Counted from the first letter of the stretch, positions 1 to 11,488 are shown. The stretch is 64,000 nucleotides of DNA from Rheum nobile (GCA_027886185.1 WOAB01000233.1:186001-250000), one strand, 5' to 3'. The notes: a model not told the origin generated them from the letters alone. Numbers and translations are program-made.

Positions 1-145
1 ACCGTCTACCGCTATAACCTCAAGATCCGAAAGAAGGCTCATTACTTGGTCTAGATCCGGCACAAGAGGCATCTTTGACATCCATTCGAGGCCAAGGACG
101 CATCAACCTTAATGCTCACATGAATACCTTACCAACCATGCCAAC

Positions 146-757
146 ATGGTGAGGGATATTATAGAGAGGATTCAAATGTTTCGCAATCATGAAAAGGACG
201 CACATGAAGAATTAGAGGAGGTTACAACATTTATGAAGATCAACAAAGCATCCAAGAAGGTGATGAAAATCAAGGTTGTATTATCTTCCCAATGTCAGTT
301 TTCTCAATCTCGGGATAGTCAAGATCGTCTCTTTTTGAATCTTGCCGTTATTAGTTACATTGAAGAGATTGAGAGAACATATGCATTGGAAATAGATGAA
401 CCCTTTACCAAAAATGATAAGCAGAAAGATGAGCGGAATCCAAGTGTCAGGGCTAGAAAGGTGTGTTTTCTTGTATCCTTTCCCCTTTTATTATACAATG
501 TTCATTTGATTTGCTTTATGCAGCACGTTTTGATACATTCTTGTCTTTTTTTTTTGTCGGATTCGTTGGAAGAGAATTCATTTGAACCCAGAGATGATGT
601 TAGAGATGAGACATTGGTGGAGGAGGATATGGATGCTGAACAAGATGTATATGTTCATAGGAAGGTGTTAGAGCCGACAATTAACGAGAGAGGACATGTT
701 AAGGAAGAACAAATGTTCATCCAAGGGTGGTGTCGTGCGAAGATCCACAAGGTCTAA
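146..757 (+). pseudogene. Unassigned charged ORF, possibly middle part of the MULE-1 accessory gene
   Basis: A 203-codon open frame, rich in Glu, Lys and Asp. A hydrophobic stretch near codons 105-140 reads like translated intron: it starts AAAG|GTGTGT and ends in a T-rich tract. I recognise no domain. It lies upstream of, and on the same strand as, the Ulp1-like fragments, so it may be the linker of that accessory protein. No good start context decides the ATG. It may equally be chance coding in decayed DNA. Confidence 0.3.
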
Positions 758-2235
758 TCCTGAAGATGATATTTGTGAGTAAGCAAGGATGAGATAAGAG
801 TCCGTTCATGGATTATGGACAATGTTGTTGTGAAGAAATAAGATATATATCAATGACCTCTACTAATACTGTATTTTTTACAATAATGGAGTGCATTACC
901 CTTCATCCAGTGTCTTATGTTTTACGTTGTGTGTGGATCACTTTACTATGTGGATGTGCATCGTAACAAATGAGTATGTGCATTACTCTAGCTAGTTATA
1001 TGAATTAACCATCTTTCGACTTTGTATATGTTCCATTTTTAGATGTTTTATATAGGGATTTGGTTTTGAAGATGCAACCTATATGTGTTGTTCATCAAGA
1101 CTTTGAGTGCATGAAAGAAGACACGCATGTTTCTTGTGACATTATTGACATGTGGTCTATGGTTTGAATTTCGTACTAGACAACAAGGGCATGCAATTTC
1201 CTTTTATGTTTTTCTTTTCTTGTCATGCAATGGTATGAAAATCAATATATTTGCATACTTTCTTAGTTTGTGGTTTTCTAAATCATATGAATTCCTATAT
1301 TTTTTAACTGTGTTTTTTGCTTTTTCTTCAATAAAGCTACCTATTTTAGGTGATGAATGAGAATACATGGATGAGAGATGTGGTCTTTTAATGAATTAGT
1401 GAAGCATGCAAGACTTGAGCATGTTCCCAATGTGAGGCTGGATGAAATTGACATGGCAATTTTCATGTCGATTTTGTATCACGTGCCTTGTTTTTATTAG
1501 TGTATTGTCTCAAACTCCTTGTTTTTAAATTTTTTGCCTTTTTGTTTGAACTTTTTATTTTTGTTCAATTTGTCTCATCCATCCTTCAATTCAGTAATTT
1601 TGATTTGATATCAATAAATGTGAAGAATATGAGGAAATATATCATAGACATTATTTATGAAAACATGTTAATCACTTACAAGTATGACAAGGTACTGTCA
1701 GCAGATTTGGTATGATTTATCAGTCCTTTTTTTTGTATTAAGTCGTGTGTTACTAATATATAGTATGTCCACCATGTTTAGGTGAACCAATTGTTACCAT
1801 ACTTTTTATGTTAAGTTGTGCTCTTTATCTATAGTAAGTTGTGTTATAGTAATATAATAGTATGTGCACCGTATCTAGTTCAAATGTGTGTTACATTGTT
1901 TGTGGATTGTGTATCAAAGTTTTTAGTAAAGGGTGTTCTTTATGAGTAGTAAGATGTGTGTTAGTAATTTGTAGCATATGCATCATTTCTAGTTGAATTA
2001 TTTGTTACCATGGGATGGAATGTGCAATAGTGTGAGTGGTAGAGTGTGCTCCATCTATACATGCGAATGTGCGTTATATTTCTTTATTTTTATCTTGTGT
2101 GCCAGTTTTTACTATGTGATGTGTTTTTGATTAGATAATAGCATGACAATCTATGTTTTTATTACATGTGCATTAGTTTTGACAAATAAATGTCATACCT
2201 CCTTCAAGGGCTTATTTCTTATGTTATTTTTTTTC
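758..2235. other. AT-rich gene-free stretch of MULE-1
   Basis: Only short unconvincing frames are present. From about 1720 to 2180 the sequence is T-rich and holds degenerate words of the type ATGTGCA/T followed by short T-rich spacers (see the separate repeat entry). It behaves like intron or intergenic DNA of the element. Confidence 0.5.
1720..2180 (+). repeat. Degenerate ATGTGCA/T word array (block 1)
   Basis: Words such as TATGTGCACC, TATGCATCAT, AATGTGCAAT, ATGTGCGTTA and CATGTGCATT recur every 30-70 bases in a T-rich background, with no shared long unit. The same word family recurs at 3480-3840, 4490-4760, 9990-10560 and 12100-12400, always outside recognisable coding blocks. Confidence 0.55.
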
Positions 2236-2603
2236 AGCGTGAAGTGTTTGAGGATTTTCCATTGGAGGATGGTTTGGTGGATGAGGTTGTCTCTGTAATG
2301 AACGACAATGCTATTAAAAAATAATGGGTACCAATCTTGTGGAGGTACCCTTGCGACAAAGCATATTCTACCATTTAACTAATGAAGTACATGGAAACAT
2401 ATAACGGTAACGACATCATTGACTTCAAATCGAGTCTGAACAGAGCATATAAGAGTCAGGTCACAACGTTGCAGGCTAGGTATGTTTATGCTATACTCAC
2501 AAGTGACCTGAATGAGTTGATCTATTATGTTAATTGTAGCTGTCAAAAACAAAATGTTGTTCGTAGGGGAATAAAAAGGAAAACAATATATCAAACAAGT
2601 TGA
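2236..2603 (+). pseudogene. Ulp1-like (C48) peptidase C-terminal fragment, copy a
   Basis: A frame around 2382 reads MKYMETYNG and, after a linker, RYVYAILTSDLNEL. These match the end of plant transposon Ulp1-like peptidases, where the catalytic Cys segment (DCGVFxMRHMETY) is followed by a helix with LRxxYxxxILxSDxN. The Cys segment is missing here, because the sequence before the Met is out of frame and has a stop. Upstream, 2236-2320 reads as an acidic stretch after a T-rich tract ending in CAG. The second copy at 4832-5123 keeps the Cys. As a protease this copy is dead. Confidence 0.55.
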
Positions 2604-4831
2604 ATTCAATGTATATTTCATGGTTTCTATTAATTCTTAGATTGTGTAGTTGTGTTTGTCCTATTTGTGCTAGTTTATGTACAACTATGTGACATGAGGT
2701 GGACTTTTCTTTCCTTGCCTTAATTGTGGTTCAACAAGGGGCTAGTGAGTCAAAGGAAGATGCCACCAAGGACGGTGAAGTTTTTGAAGTAATGGAGCAA
2801 GGCTTCACGCAGGTTGATTCTGCACTGCAATTGTTTCTTAAAATGTATATCATTATTCATTAGGATGTGCATCATAGTAATATATCTTTTCATTTGTTGT
2901 TAGGCTGTGGACTTTTCTCTCCCTCTCATAAATGGGGTTGCACAAGGAGTTAGTGAGTCTAAGGATGCAAACAAAGTTGATGAAGTTGTTAGAAACATTT
3001 ACCAAGGTTGCACTCAGCCAGGTTGATCTTACCACTCCATTTGTTCTTAAAATGTGTATCGCGGTTAATGAGAATGTGCATCATAGTTATATAAGTTTTT
3101 CATTTGTTGTTAGACAGTGGACTTTTCTTTTTCCACCGTAAATATGGATGAACAAGGTGGCAGTGATGACAAGGAATATGCCATCAAGGGCAAAGGAGCT
3201 TTTGTAGACACATAGTAAGATTGTTGTGTGTGTTGTGGTTGGTTTTTCCACTCCACCTGATCAATGCAAAGATAGGAAAAAAACAAGGTAGGCTGAAGCC
3301 TTTAGATCCCCGTTTGAAATTAGAGAGATTGATGTGGATGCAAAGCTCTCTGAGATTGAAGAGAAGTGTTACTATTTTATTTTGGATGAGAAGGAGGATA
3401 CAAAGTAAGATATTTCTACTAATATACGTCTTATTTTTATTATTGTATTACGTGAGGCAATGTGTTGTAGCCTTGTAGGTTTATCATATTGTAAAGTATG
3501 GTTATCACGTTTCTATTCAACGGTGCACTGTGAAGTAATAGTATGTGCATTACTCTTTTTATGTTTTCTAATAGCATAACCTAGGTTAAAGAGCATGTTC
3601 ATCTTCTTCTTTTTCTGCGGCTAGTTTGTGACCTGTTGCTTTTGTAAGATGTGTACCACTATTTTTTTATAGTCACTATGGATCATGGTTGTTTGGGTTT
3701 TGTCTTATCACCTTATGTGCATCATTGTGAACTCAATAGTGCATCGTAACACTATTTGATATGCATCATCTCTATGTGAAATTGTGCACTCAGATTTAGA
3801 TTATGTTGATTGCAAATTTAACAACATATGTTTATTCTATATATATTTTGTAGAGAGGTTGTCTTCCACTTCAGGGATTTTGTAGTAAGTAAAGAGAGGT
3901 TTTAGATGATTAAGATTGATGAATTCATCGACTCTATCATCCTTGATGTGTGATGTACGCTCTTGAACTATAATGAAGACAAGAGGAGTGATGCTTCTCC
4001 TTTAAGTTTTATTTTCCCAGATGCACAACTGGTATTTATAACAAGTGTTTAATATATATTTCTAAATTTGTTTTTGTAGTCTTAATATTAATGTTTATCT
4101 ATGTCCTTTTGTTGTTGTTTTTGTAATTTTATGAATGAAGATGACAAGTGTCATTGAAGATGGCATGGGAGAGTTGGAATAAAGATTTGAATGGTTTGAC
4201 TCTGGCATTAAGCATGTAAAATTCCAGAGCTGAAGTTGGAGTATTTATACTTGGAATATTTCAATTGCATTATTTTGTGTTGTTTTTCTTTTTGTTCATA
4301 TTTTATTGTGTATCTAATAGTTATGTTTTTTTTTTCTATTTGTACTTATATTGTAGTTTGTTTTCCCAATTATAAAGAACCATCAATTCTATATTATAGA
4401 GATGAACGTCAAGAACCCAAGGTTCTATATAATTGACAACTCAAATTCTGACGTTCCAATGGAGATCAAGTATGAGACAGTCCATACAAACCTGATAGGT
4501 TTTTTAAGTGCATTAGGTGTATGAGTTATAACAATTGTGCTTTATTATTAGAATATGATGTGCTTCATGTGTCAATAGAATGTTCTTTGTATTGAATCAT
4601 CAAATGTGTTTTATTATTGATAACAAATGTGTTCCATGTTAGCAATAGTATGTGCTTCATGTGCCCATAGATTGTGCTTTCTATTTAATCAATAAGATTT
4701 TTCTTAGTATAGTTACTTGAATGTGTATCGTATTATGTTAGTTATGTGGTTTTAACTTAAACAACCACTTATGGTGCCTAGAAAAATGTATTTGTAGTGT
4801 TCCCTAATTGATTTTTTTTAACACTACAGAG
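2604..4831. other. Gene-poor stretch with decayed direct repeats and word array block 2
   Basis: Three related segments near 2690-2830, 2890-3040 and 3100-3210 each read like GTGGACTTTTCTTTCC followed by a frame with GVxQGxSESKxDA-type residues, then a spacer with ATTAGGATGTGCATCATAG. This suggests an internally repeated exon-intron unit. From 3480 to 3840 the ATGTGCA/T words appear again (ATGTGCATTACT, ATGTGCATCATTG, GTGCATCGTAAC). 4490-4760 is a third array block. No full gene can be supported. Confidence 0.4.
4490..4760 (+). repeat. Degenerate ATGTGCT/A word array (block 3)
   Basis: Contains TTGTGCTTTATT, ATGTGCTTCATGTG (twice), ATGTGTTTTATT and ATGTGTTCCATG at short spacing. It lies in a T-rich intron-like stretch directly before the Ulp1 fragment with the preserved Cys motif. 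Confidence 0.5.
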
Positions 4832-5123
4832 GGAGACTTTTATAAAATTCATGGAGTTGAACGGTAAAGATAACAAGGTTGCTCCATTTCTACGTGAGTA
4901 TGTTGTGAAGATGAATGCCTACCAATGCCTTGGAGGGACATAATGAATGACACTGATTGTGGTGTATTCATCATGAGGCATATGGAAAACACAAAGGCAA
5001 TGGTATGTCATACTTCAAAATTGGGATTATAAAGGGAGAGAATCACAGATTGAACAAGATGACATATCGATACATGCATACTATCCTGAGCAATGACCTC
5101 AATGAGTTGAAGGATGATTTCAT
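4832..5123 (+). pseudogene. Ulp1-like (C48) peptidase fragment, copy b, cut by the CACTA element
   Basis: One frame reads MNDTDCGVFIMRHMEN, the catalytic-cysteine block of Ulp1-type peptidases. After a one-base frame change a second frame continues with YRYMHTILSNDLNELKDDF, the helix that follows it in copy a (2382). The frame stops being readable at 5123, where the CACTA transposon begins, and the downstream remnant resumes at 9769. An acidic EEED-type tail can be read there. Known family role: SUMO-peptidase-like fold carried by MULEs. The copy is non-functional through frameshift and insertion. Confidence 0.65.
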
Positions 5124-5139
5124 CACTACTACAGAACAG

Positions 5140-5560
5140 GGCAAATAACCCGAGCGTTTAAGGGTATATAACCTGGATCAGGTTCGGTAAAAGAGCTACG
5201 CCGCATTTGCTCGGAGTCACATAACTCGGACCTAAAATCGGCACGTCCGGGTTATTTGCCTCCCAAAATTTTCCCACATTCTTTTAATATTCGGGCTATT
5301 TGGACATCAAATAACCCGGATATTAGCACATTCTCGTTATATAAAAAATCCAAATAATCCGGATATTAGCATATCCAGGTTATATAAAAAACCTATATCC
5401 GGGTTATTTGAATTGCCAAATACACCGGTTAGGCATATATTCAGGTTATTTGACCTAACCAAAAATACGCCGTAATTTACATGTTTGGGTTATTTGACTT
5501 CAAATATAACCCATATTTGTAGATCCAGGTTATTTCTATATTGTTAAATAAACTGATTAT
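5140..5560. repeat. CACTA subterminal repeat region, left
   Basis: About ten copies or near-copies of a 9-10 bp word, CCGGGTTATT or its complement AATAACCCGG. Examples: TCCGGGTTATTTG, CAAATAACCCGGATAT, ATCCAGGTTAT, TTGGGTTATTTGAC. They are unevenly spaced and in mixed orientation. In CACTA elements such words are bound by the DNA-binding transposon protein. Confidence 0.75.
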
Positions 5561-5927
5561 TACGTCCGGATTAGACTAAATAGTTAATATGCAATTTCTG
5601 TTATCCTCAAATAACATACTTGCAATTAACTTCAAATCATTAGCTTTATAATGTATATGCAACAAGTAATTCCATGTAGACATCATTGGTAACAACAATT
5701 CTGGTGTAATACAAAACTATTCGAGAGTGGCGGGAAAGATATCAACATACAATGTTTGAGAGAGAAAAGACTATTTTACTTGTATAAAAGAATGTTGTTG
5801 TGTTATATATAACCAGACCATTGTGCTTCGTATAAGGTTGAGTATTAAACATCTTACTCTCCATAGTTACAGAATATGACATCAAAAGCTCCTTCTGTAT
5901 CCTTGTTGTACTGGTTCGGTTTTGAGT
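5561..5927. other. CACTA interior, no gene seen
   Basis: AT-rich DNA between the left subterminal repeats and the stop codon of the captured ALIS fragment. It probably includes the captured 3' UTR, since the reading after the stop continues without coding features. Nothing else is supported. Confidence 0.4.
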
Positions 5928-6280
5928 TCAGTGCCCTCCAGGGTGGGTGTTCCATGACAGATATGAAGGGTCACCAAGTGGCCTGTTGATCAACTACAAC
6001 AAAAAAGCACAGGCTTAGCAATTCAACAAGCATTCGCGGTTCAAATAACGAAACCCGGTTAATGCAAAGAACAAGCTCAAATCTTCATCTAGTATGGTTA
6101 CAAGAATAGGCGAATTAGAGTCAGTAGGAGAGAGTTACCTTGCCTTGATCAAGTAGATGAGAGAGAAGGACATGGAGAGGAAGAAGCACAGGCCACCCAC
6201 CAACGGTGAGATAGGCAATGCCAAAAAACTCGTTCTTCCCTCCAAGCCAGCTGCCAAGTGTTCTCTACCCTTTACGCTCA
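5928..6280 (-). pseudogene. Captured ALIS/CDC50 (LEM3 family) C-terminal exons
   Basis: ALIS/CDC50 proteins are the beta subunits of P4 ATPase phospholipid flippases. Two exons are readable on the - strand. Exon 6280-6139 gives GSWLGGKNEFFGIAYLTV, then after a one-base shift GLCFFLSMSFSLIYLIKA, the last transmembrane segment of the family. It ends at AAG|GTAACT. Exon 5982-5928 follows a TGATCAACAG acceptor and reads RPLGDPSYLSWN and a short tail to TGA, the typical ALIS C-terminus. Only about the last 65 residues of a roughly 330-residue protein are present; the first membrane segment and ectodomain are absent. The frameshift plus an in-frame stop near the exon start make it non-functional alone. 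It lies directly downstream of the EHD fragment on the same strand. Confidence 0.85.
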
Positions 6281-6384
6281 CTGCAAATGCAAGGGAGTAG
6301 TAAATCAGAAAGTTGCTTTTGAATTGCTTGAAAAAATATTGAAATTGCAGCAGACTCCAACTGAATTAGAGAAGAAGAGGGATC

Positions 6385-8332
6385 AGCTACAAAATTCCTA
6401 GATTCTTCTTAATAATATAAGCGTGAATCTTAGTTGCTCTGCAAGTTTGACAAACTCATTGATCTGTGTGATACATAAAATTCAAACATTTCACATCAGT
6501 TCAATTTAGAGAAAAGCAAAAGAGATAAGAAGAAAAAAGGGTGGAGTGGAGTCATACCCGTCTATCACATGCCTTCTTTGGGATATCTTTCAGATCAGCA
6601 AGGAGATCATTATGCTCTTTCTCAAAAAGCTCCTTGCCCATCGGGCCAATGCGTCATCACGGATGGGCTTATCATTAAATGAACTGTGGAGAGACAATAA
6701 GGGAGTTAACTTCATAGTCCCGGTAATTCGGTAAACAGAAACCATACCATTTCCAAAGGGAAAAGATATGCAAATTGGTAAGTGTTTAATGTATGCCAGT
6801 ATGCTCATGCCCTAACAAATGGAATGCAATCGTGGTGCATGGATGTGAAAATGCTAACATAAAAGACAAACAACATACCCAATATAGACACGAACAACCT
6901 CTAGAGTGTTTAAGACCTTCTCTAGTGACCACATCAAAGCTCCATAAACTCTCATCAGCTGAAAGATACATCATGTAATCTCTTCAAGCCATCAACTATG
7001 GATGTCACGGCACTAAGGGGCACCTGAGGAATAATTTTTATCAGCAACAAAACATTGGCAATAGTGAATAATTCTTCTAAGGCATATGAGGGAAGTAGTT
7101 ATTATCCAAAACAAAAGGGATATAATTAAAAGGGAAACATTGAGAGGAAAAATGGATTTATGGGTGAAACAACAAAGCCAAGTATTGGGATACTCCCCAT
7201 TGCAAAAAAGAGCATTGCAGAAAACATATATAGCGCATTGGTATTGCAGCAGTAATAAAACAAATTAAAACAATTAGATGGCAGAAAACACGTCACAAAA
7301 GTTAATACAAAACAAAGTGTGTTGTAGGATAAAGAACTGCTTTTTTGGCATTCCTTTTGCTGCCAAGGAAGTGGTGAACTGTATCAAAGCATGAAAAAAA
7401 TAGAGGCTAGGGAGTAGAGGACTTTATAAGAAAAAGGCAAACAGAAGAAAGTAAGAAAGAATCAAAACTTGTTAAAAAAGTGAATTACCTTCTTAGATTT
7501 TGAGGTAAATCAACCAGATGTCGGTGAGGATTGTGCTTGCAAAGACCCTACAACATGGAAAGCAATGTAATAACCAGTAGGCCAAAGATATTTCCTTAAA
7601 AAGGCAGACTAAAATGTTGCTAACCGTTTACTTCAGGTACATAATTGATCACATCCTTCTTATTCTGCAAAAAGTTATAAAGTACATAAGCTTTTGACTG
7701 GTAAAAATATTTTAGACACTAAGATATGTTACTTACTGCAAATAAAGCATCGAGTCCTTCCATCACTGGGATTTTGATGTCTTCTAGGTTGGCTGATACA
7801 TATTAAAAATAAAAAATCCAGTCTCACATGATTAGAAATCAACCGCAACATTTAAATTTTTTAGAAGCAGCCCACAACAAAAGATAGAAGTGTGCATTAA
7901 TGCCATGTATGAATACTAGATAATAGCTACTAGCCAGGTAAATTATTTCCTTCCGTTTTCAGTTTGGCATTAAAACATTAGATGACCCATTATCACCACT
8001 TCCTGCACTCTTAAATCAGTCTAAACTGTTCTATTCCTTCATTATAATTCAAAATTTCTTATAATAGTATGTCCAATTTTCAGTTAATTACCCACATGTT
8101 CACTTGCATGTAGTGTTCAAGAGATCAGGGCTCAATTCTTCTCCAGATTGAGCCAACGAAACCAGCTGTCATGAAAGGAAAAGAGCAGCAGAATCACCAC
8201 TAGCACATACAAATGCAATTTTACAGAATGCATTCAGGTCTCAATCATTCAAATGAATAAAACCTGCATCGCTGCAATGAACTCTCTGAAACCCAAGTAT
8301 CCCAGCCTTTTTGTATCCGCCAATGCCCATAC
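6385..8332 (-). pseudogene. Captured EHD (EH-domain ATPase) gene fragment lacking the G domain
   Basis: Exons on the - strand match plant EHD proteins, membrane-remodelling ATPases of endocytosis. In order: 8332-8264 (VWALADTKRLGYLGF, second half of the EH domain), 8165-about 8105 (LVSLAQSGEELSPDLL), 7792-7737 (NLEDIKIPVMEGLDALFA), 7664-7625 (NKKDVINYVPEVN), 7547-7489 (SLQAQSSPTSG), 7023-6879 (VTSIVDGLKRL, then LMRVYGALMWSLEKVL), 6683-6558 (FNDKPI, then GPMGKELFEKEHNDLL after a one-base shift) and 6463-about 6385 (INEFVKLA, then KIHAYIIKK). Most exons have AG and GT borders. Inside 7023-6879 the exon is joined directly to the end of a later intron (TTTCAG), which deletes the dynamin-type P-loop to NKxD region. 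The N-terminal exons are absent. Frameshifts and stops make it a pseudogene. Confidence 0.85.
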
Positions 8333-9277
8333 CTAACACAGAAGTAGTCTATTAGACGCAATCACAAAGAGCAATCAGCACATGTGCAAAGATTCTGTAT
8401 CAGAATAAGGCACACTAATGTTATTAGATCAAAAAGTCCACTCAACAATACTTATTATACAAAACATCTTTAAGGATCCTTGCAAGACAAATTAGTACTT
8501 ACACACAACATCTTTATATATCATTGCAGAAAGTAACGCAACGAGCTGATAAAAAACAAATAATATCAGCTATTAGCTTCACTTTGTTCTAAAGCAATAA
8601 GCGTTCAGTCATTTTGGTGATAGACTGATTCAAAACCATCTTATTCTAAACAAACTAGCAATTAGTTTCATAGAATATGATATATTCATAAAAAATGCTG
8701 CCAACTTATGATAAGTAAATTTAAACTGTTCAATATCATTCGTCAAGTGTGTGTAGCCAATGTTAACAACAAATACAAAATGGTAGAAATTCCTTATTTT
8801 TCCTCCCTGAACACTCTACGTGGTACAAGAGTTTAAGAAAGAGAAACTAAGCGAATTATCACAAAGCACAAATCATATCCAAATTGAGAAATTGAGAGTG
8901 AAAAGAAAGGAAAGTAAGGGGAAAGCATCCAAATTCAATCTGAATCGGAAAATCCAAAATCTCCATATAAGGAAAAGCAACTCAAATCCAGTTACAAATA
9001 TCGAAAATCTCCAGCTTCCTTACTCATATTAAGGACCCTTAATAAATTAGGTATCTCACCATTCCAGCACCAACGATCCACCATAGACGTACTCCAAATT
9101 CAATCATTCTATGAACATCCATAAGAAAAAAAAAAACTAAGAATAGAGTTTAACCTGCTTGAGTTCAGACCGGGACAACATATAAGATACTCGAATTTCA
9201 TGTCAAAAAACAAATCATTTTAGAAGGATTTAAGTATAATAAACACAAAAGCATCACAGAACTGAGAAACGAACATA
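8333..9277. other. CACTA interior, intron-like, no gene seen
   Basis: AT-rich DNA upstream (on the - strand) of the first recognisable EHD exon. I searched for the N-terminal part of the EH domain and did not find it. The + strand frame at 8820-9032 is Lys/Ser-rich low-complexity sequence and not convincing. Confidence 0.4.
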
Positions 9278-9480
9278 CCTGAGAACTGAGGAGGAAGAGG
9301 AACAATATTCATCAATGAGTGAGGGTCAAGGAAGTTAGAGGGGAGGCGACAACGCTGTTTTAGGGAGGCGGTGCAGCGGCGCCGGCGGCGAGGAGAGCCG
9401 GACAGGGAGAGAGAGAAAATGGTAAGGAAGCTGGGAAATTCGGAAGTGTCCTCGTGAACCCTAGAAAATGGCAGGGAGGC
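9278..9480 (-). promoter_or_regulatory. Probable captured 5' UTR/first exon
   Basis: On the - strand this is a GC-rich, CT-rich leader (CTCTCTCTCC, CGCCGCCGGCGCCGC) that ends in TTCTCAG|GTATGTTCG, a good splice donor. It stands out against the AT-rich CACTA interior and lies upstream of the EHD exons on the same strand. Inferred: the promoter-proximal part of the captured gene. Which gene it came from cannot be told. Confidence 0.4.
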
Positions 9481-9589
9481 TGAGTGCAGTTGATACAAGA
9501 GTTCGCCAAATAAGTCGGGCGTCTGTTTTCTTAACTTTTTTTTACTATCAAATATCACGAATAGTGATTTAACGGTGTATATGTACATA

Positions 9590-9740
9590 GATATAACCCG
9601 GGCGTGTGTAGTTACGGGTTATTTAATTGTCTTGTCTATTTATATATCCTGGATTTAAAGACATCCGGGTTATAACTTACAACACTTTTTTTTACAACAC
9701 CTTTCTAACTCGTCAATTGAATGCCCGGGTTATTTTCTAT
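9590..9740. repeat. CACTA subterminal repeat region, right
   Basis: Contains ATAACCCGGGCG, TACGGGTTATTTAAT, CATCCGGGTTATAAC and GCCCGGGTTATTTTC, matching the left-hand words. It lies directly inside the right terminal inverted repeat. Confidence 0.75.
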
Positions 9741-9768
9741 GAGATATTAGGTGATTTTTATAGTAGTG

Positions 9769-9989
9769 CATGAACCGAGCAAGAGGCTTTAAATTAATAT
9801 GTTAAGGAGAAGAAGAAGATGAAGAAGTAGTAGATGGACTTTTATTTTTTTGGGGGTTATATTTTGTTTGCATAGGATGACAATGTTCACATATTTAGGT
9901 TATTTAGCTTTTTTGCTCACGTAGATTGCATAAGAGTCTTATATTATACAACAATGTGCTTGCTAAAGAAAGTAAAATCTATTGTGGAT
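9769..9989 (+). pseudogene. Remnant of the interrupted Ulp1-like gene right of the CACTA
   Basis: Begins with the duplicated CAT target site and continues the interrupted frame into an acidic stretch (GAAGAAGAAGATGAAGAAG) before a stop, then AT-rich 3' sequence. It is assigned only because the CACTA insertion splits the locus here. Confidence 0.45.
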
Positions 9990-10560
9990 AAAAGTTGACA
10001 AGTCTTTTACAGTTGTTATGTGCATTATGGCCTTTCACAAAATGTTCTCTTCATGTTTTGTTATAAAAAAAACACGTTTTGTATGATTTAAAACAAATGT
10101 GCAGTTTTCCTATATTTTGTTCCTCATACATTCACATGAACGTGCGTTGTATAATGCTAGTAATGTGTTCCAAAACAAAAGCATGTTTGTGCCTCATACA
10201 CTCACATGAATATGATGTATGATTTAAAACATATGTGCTTCGGTTTACCTATATTTTATGGCTCATACGTTCACATGAATGTATGCTGTCTAAGGATTGT
10301 AATGTGCTTTAAAACTAGGAATGTTCATCTTAACAATTGTATTCTTGTTCCTGAAAATGTCTTATATTGTGCACCACACTCTCACATGGAAATGTGCTTT
10401 AAAATAGTAATGAAAATTGGAATGTGCATCATAAAAGATTTATATCGTGTCCTAACATGTCTTGTATTGTGCAACACACCCTCACATTTAAATACTTGCA
10501 ATGTTCAACTAAAAATTAAAGCATTTTGTGTGTATTTGTTGATTTTCTCCTTACATGTCC
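9990..10560. repeat. Degenerate ATGTGC / TCACATGAA phrase array
   Basis: Imperfect phrases of 60-70 bases recur, built around TCACATGAATATG, AATGTGCTTTAAAA and TTCCTCATACATTCACATG. They also form an apparent ORF (10206-10859) that is repeat, not gene. The array lies between the Ulp1-like gene side and the transposase side of MULE-1. Confidence 0.55.
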
Positions 10561-10680
10561 TAATGTTGTGCCCGGACTCGTTGCACTTTTTTCACACCCT
10601 CATTTGCTTCCAAGCCTTGACGATTGAAATTTCTCCCTCGCCCTTGATATGCTTCCACCTGCCCATATTATGTGCTTGCT

Positions 10681-10724
10681 CGGTGTGTGTGTGTGTGTAT
10701 GGGGGGGGGGGGGGTATTGTTATA
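10681..10724 (+). repeat. Simple repeats: (GT)n then poly-G
   Basis: A run of GTGTGTGTGT is followed by fourteen consecutive G residues. Low-complexity DNA; the length may be unreliable in assembly. Confidence 0.8.
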
Positions 10725-11488
10725 TTTCTCGGCAGGACCTCAACATACTTTTTAAAATTTGTCTTGTTGGATGAAGCCGCAGATTCTGCATTGGTTACGC
10801 ACAGGTACGATGCCTTGTGGTTCCTTATGGCAGCCAACCACTCCTTCATCTTGTATTAAATATTTTCTACTAAAGACACGCAATTGCGCGTCCGGGACAA
10901 CAACTCGTTTAATAGAATCTTCTTCTAATCGATTTGGGCACATTCCTCATATATAGAACCATCAATCTCGAATACGGGCTTTAGTGCTACGCCTTTTGTC
11001 CAACGAGCCTTAACAAATTTGCTAGGTAACAGATCGAGTCCCATATTTTTGAAAACCATGAACATGTGGCGGCAAGGCATCCCCATGTTGGTGAATTTCT
11101 TGCAAGAGCAAGAAACACCACCATCCGATAAATGGTGTCTTGTAGTATAGATCTTTTCCATTTCAACTCTTATGTCAAAGGTGTGAACATCTCCATCTTT
11201 CATCATGTCAACTAGGGAGCAATAGTATACAGATGCATAATTTTATGTATGCAATTCCAAAAACACCTTTATTGTAAATATGTCAGCACAACTCTTCTCA
11301 ATTTTTAGTGTTGTCTTCATAGTAGGCAGGCAAGCGGTCGAATCAAAATTCAACTTATGTTGTTTATGTTGATGTGCATCGATTGTGTTATTGGACTGTG
11401 TCAAGAACTCAATGAGGTTGGTATTTGTCCCTATGAACGTAGCAAATAAGTTGTTATGGCTCTTTGATCTTGAAGTTTTCCTTTGAAG

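Larger units (their letters stand above)
5124..9768 (-). mobile_element. Non-autonomous CACTA (En/Spm) transposon carrying host gene fragments (Pack-CACTA)
   Basis: It starts CACTACTACAGAAC at 5124 and ends with TTTTTATAGTAGTG at 9768, an inverted repeat of the CACTA type. A 3-bp target duplication CAT lies at 5121-5123 and 9769-9771. The termini carry words of the form CCGGGTTATTT in both orientations (5145-5560, 9590-9735), as expected for CACTA subterminal transposase sites. No transposase is encoded. Instead the interior holds, on the - strand, EHD-like exons (6385-8332) followed by ALIS-like exons (5928-6280). Length is 4645 bp. Strand is given for the captured genes. Confidence 0.92.

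Noticed and set aside
9220..9588. 122-codon open frame on the - strand in the CACTA
   Set aside because: It covers a CT-rich and GC-rich leader with a splice donor. It looks like untranslated captured exon rather than protein.
10206..10859. 217-codon open frame on the + strand
   Set aside because: It is made of degenerate ATGTGC/TCACATG phrases plus a GT/poly-G simple repeat. No domain and no codon structure; treated as repeat.
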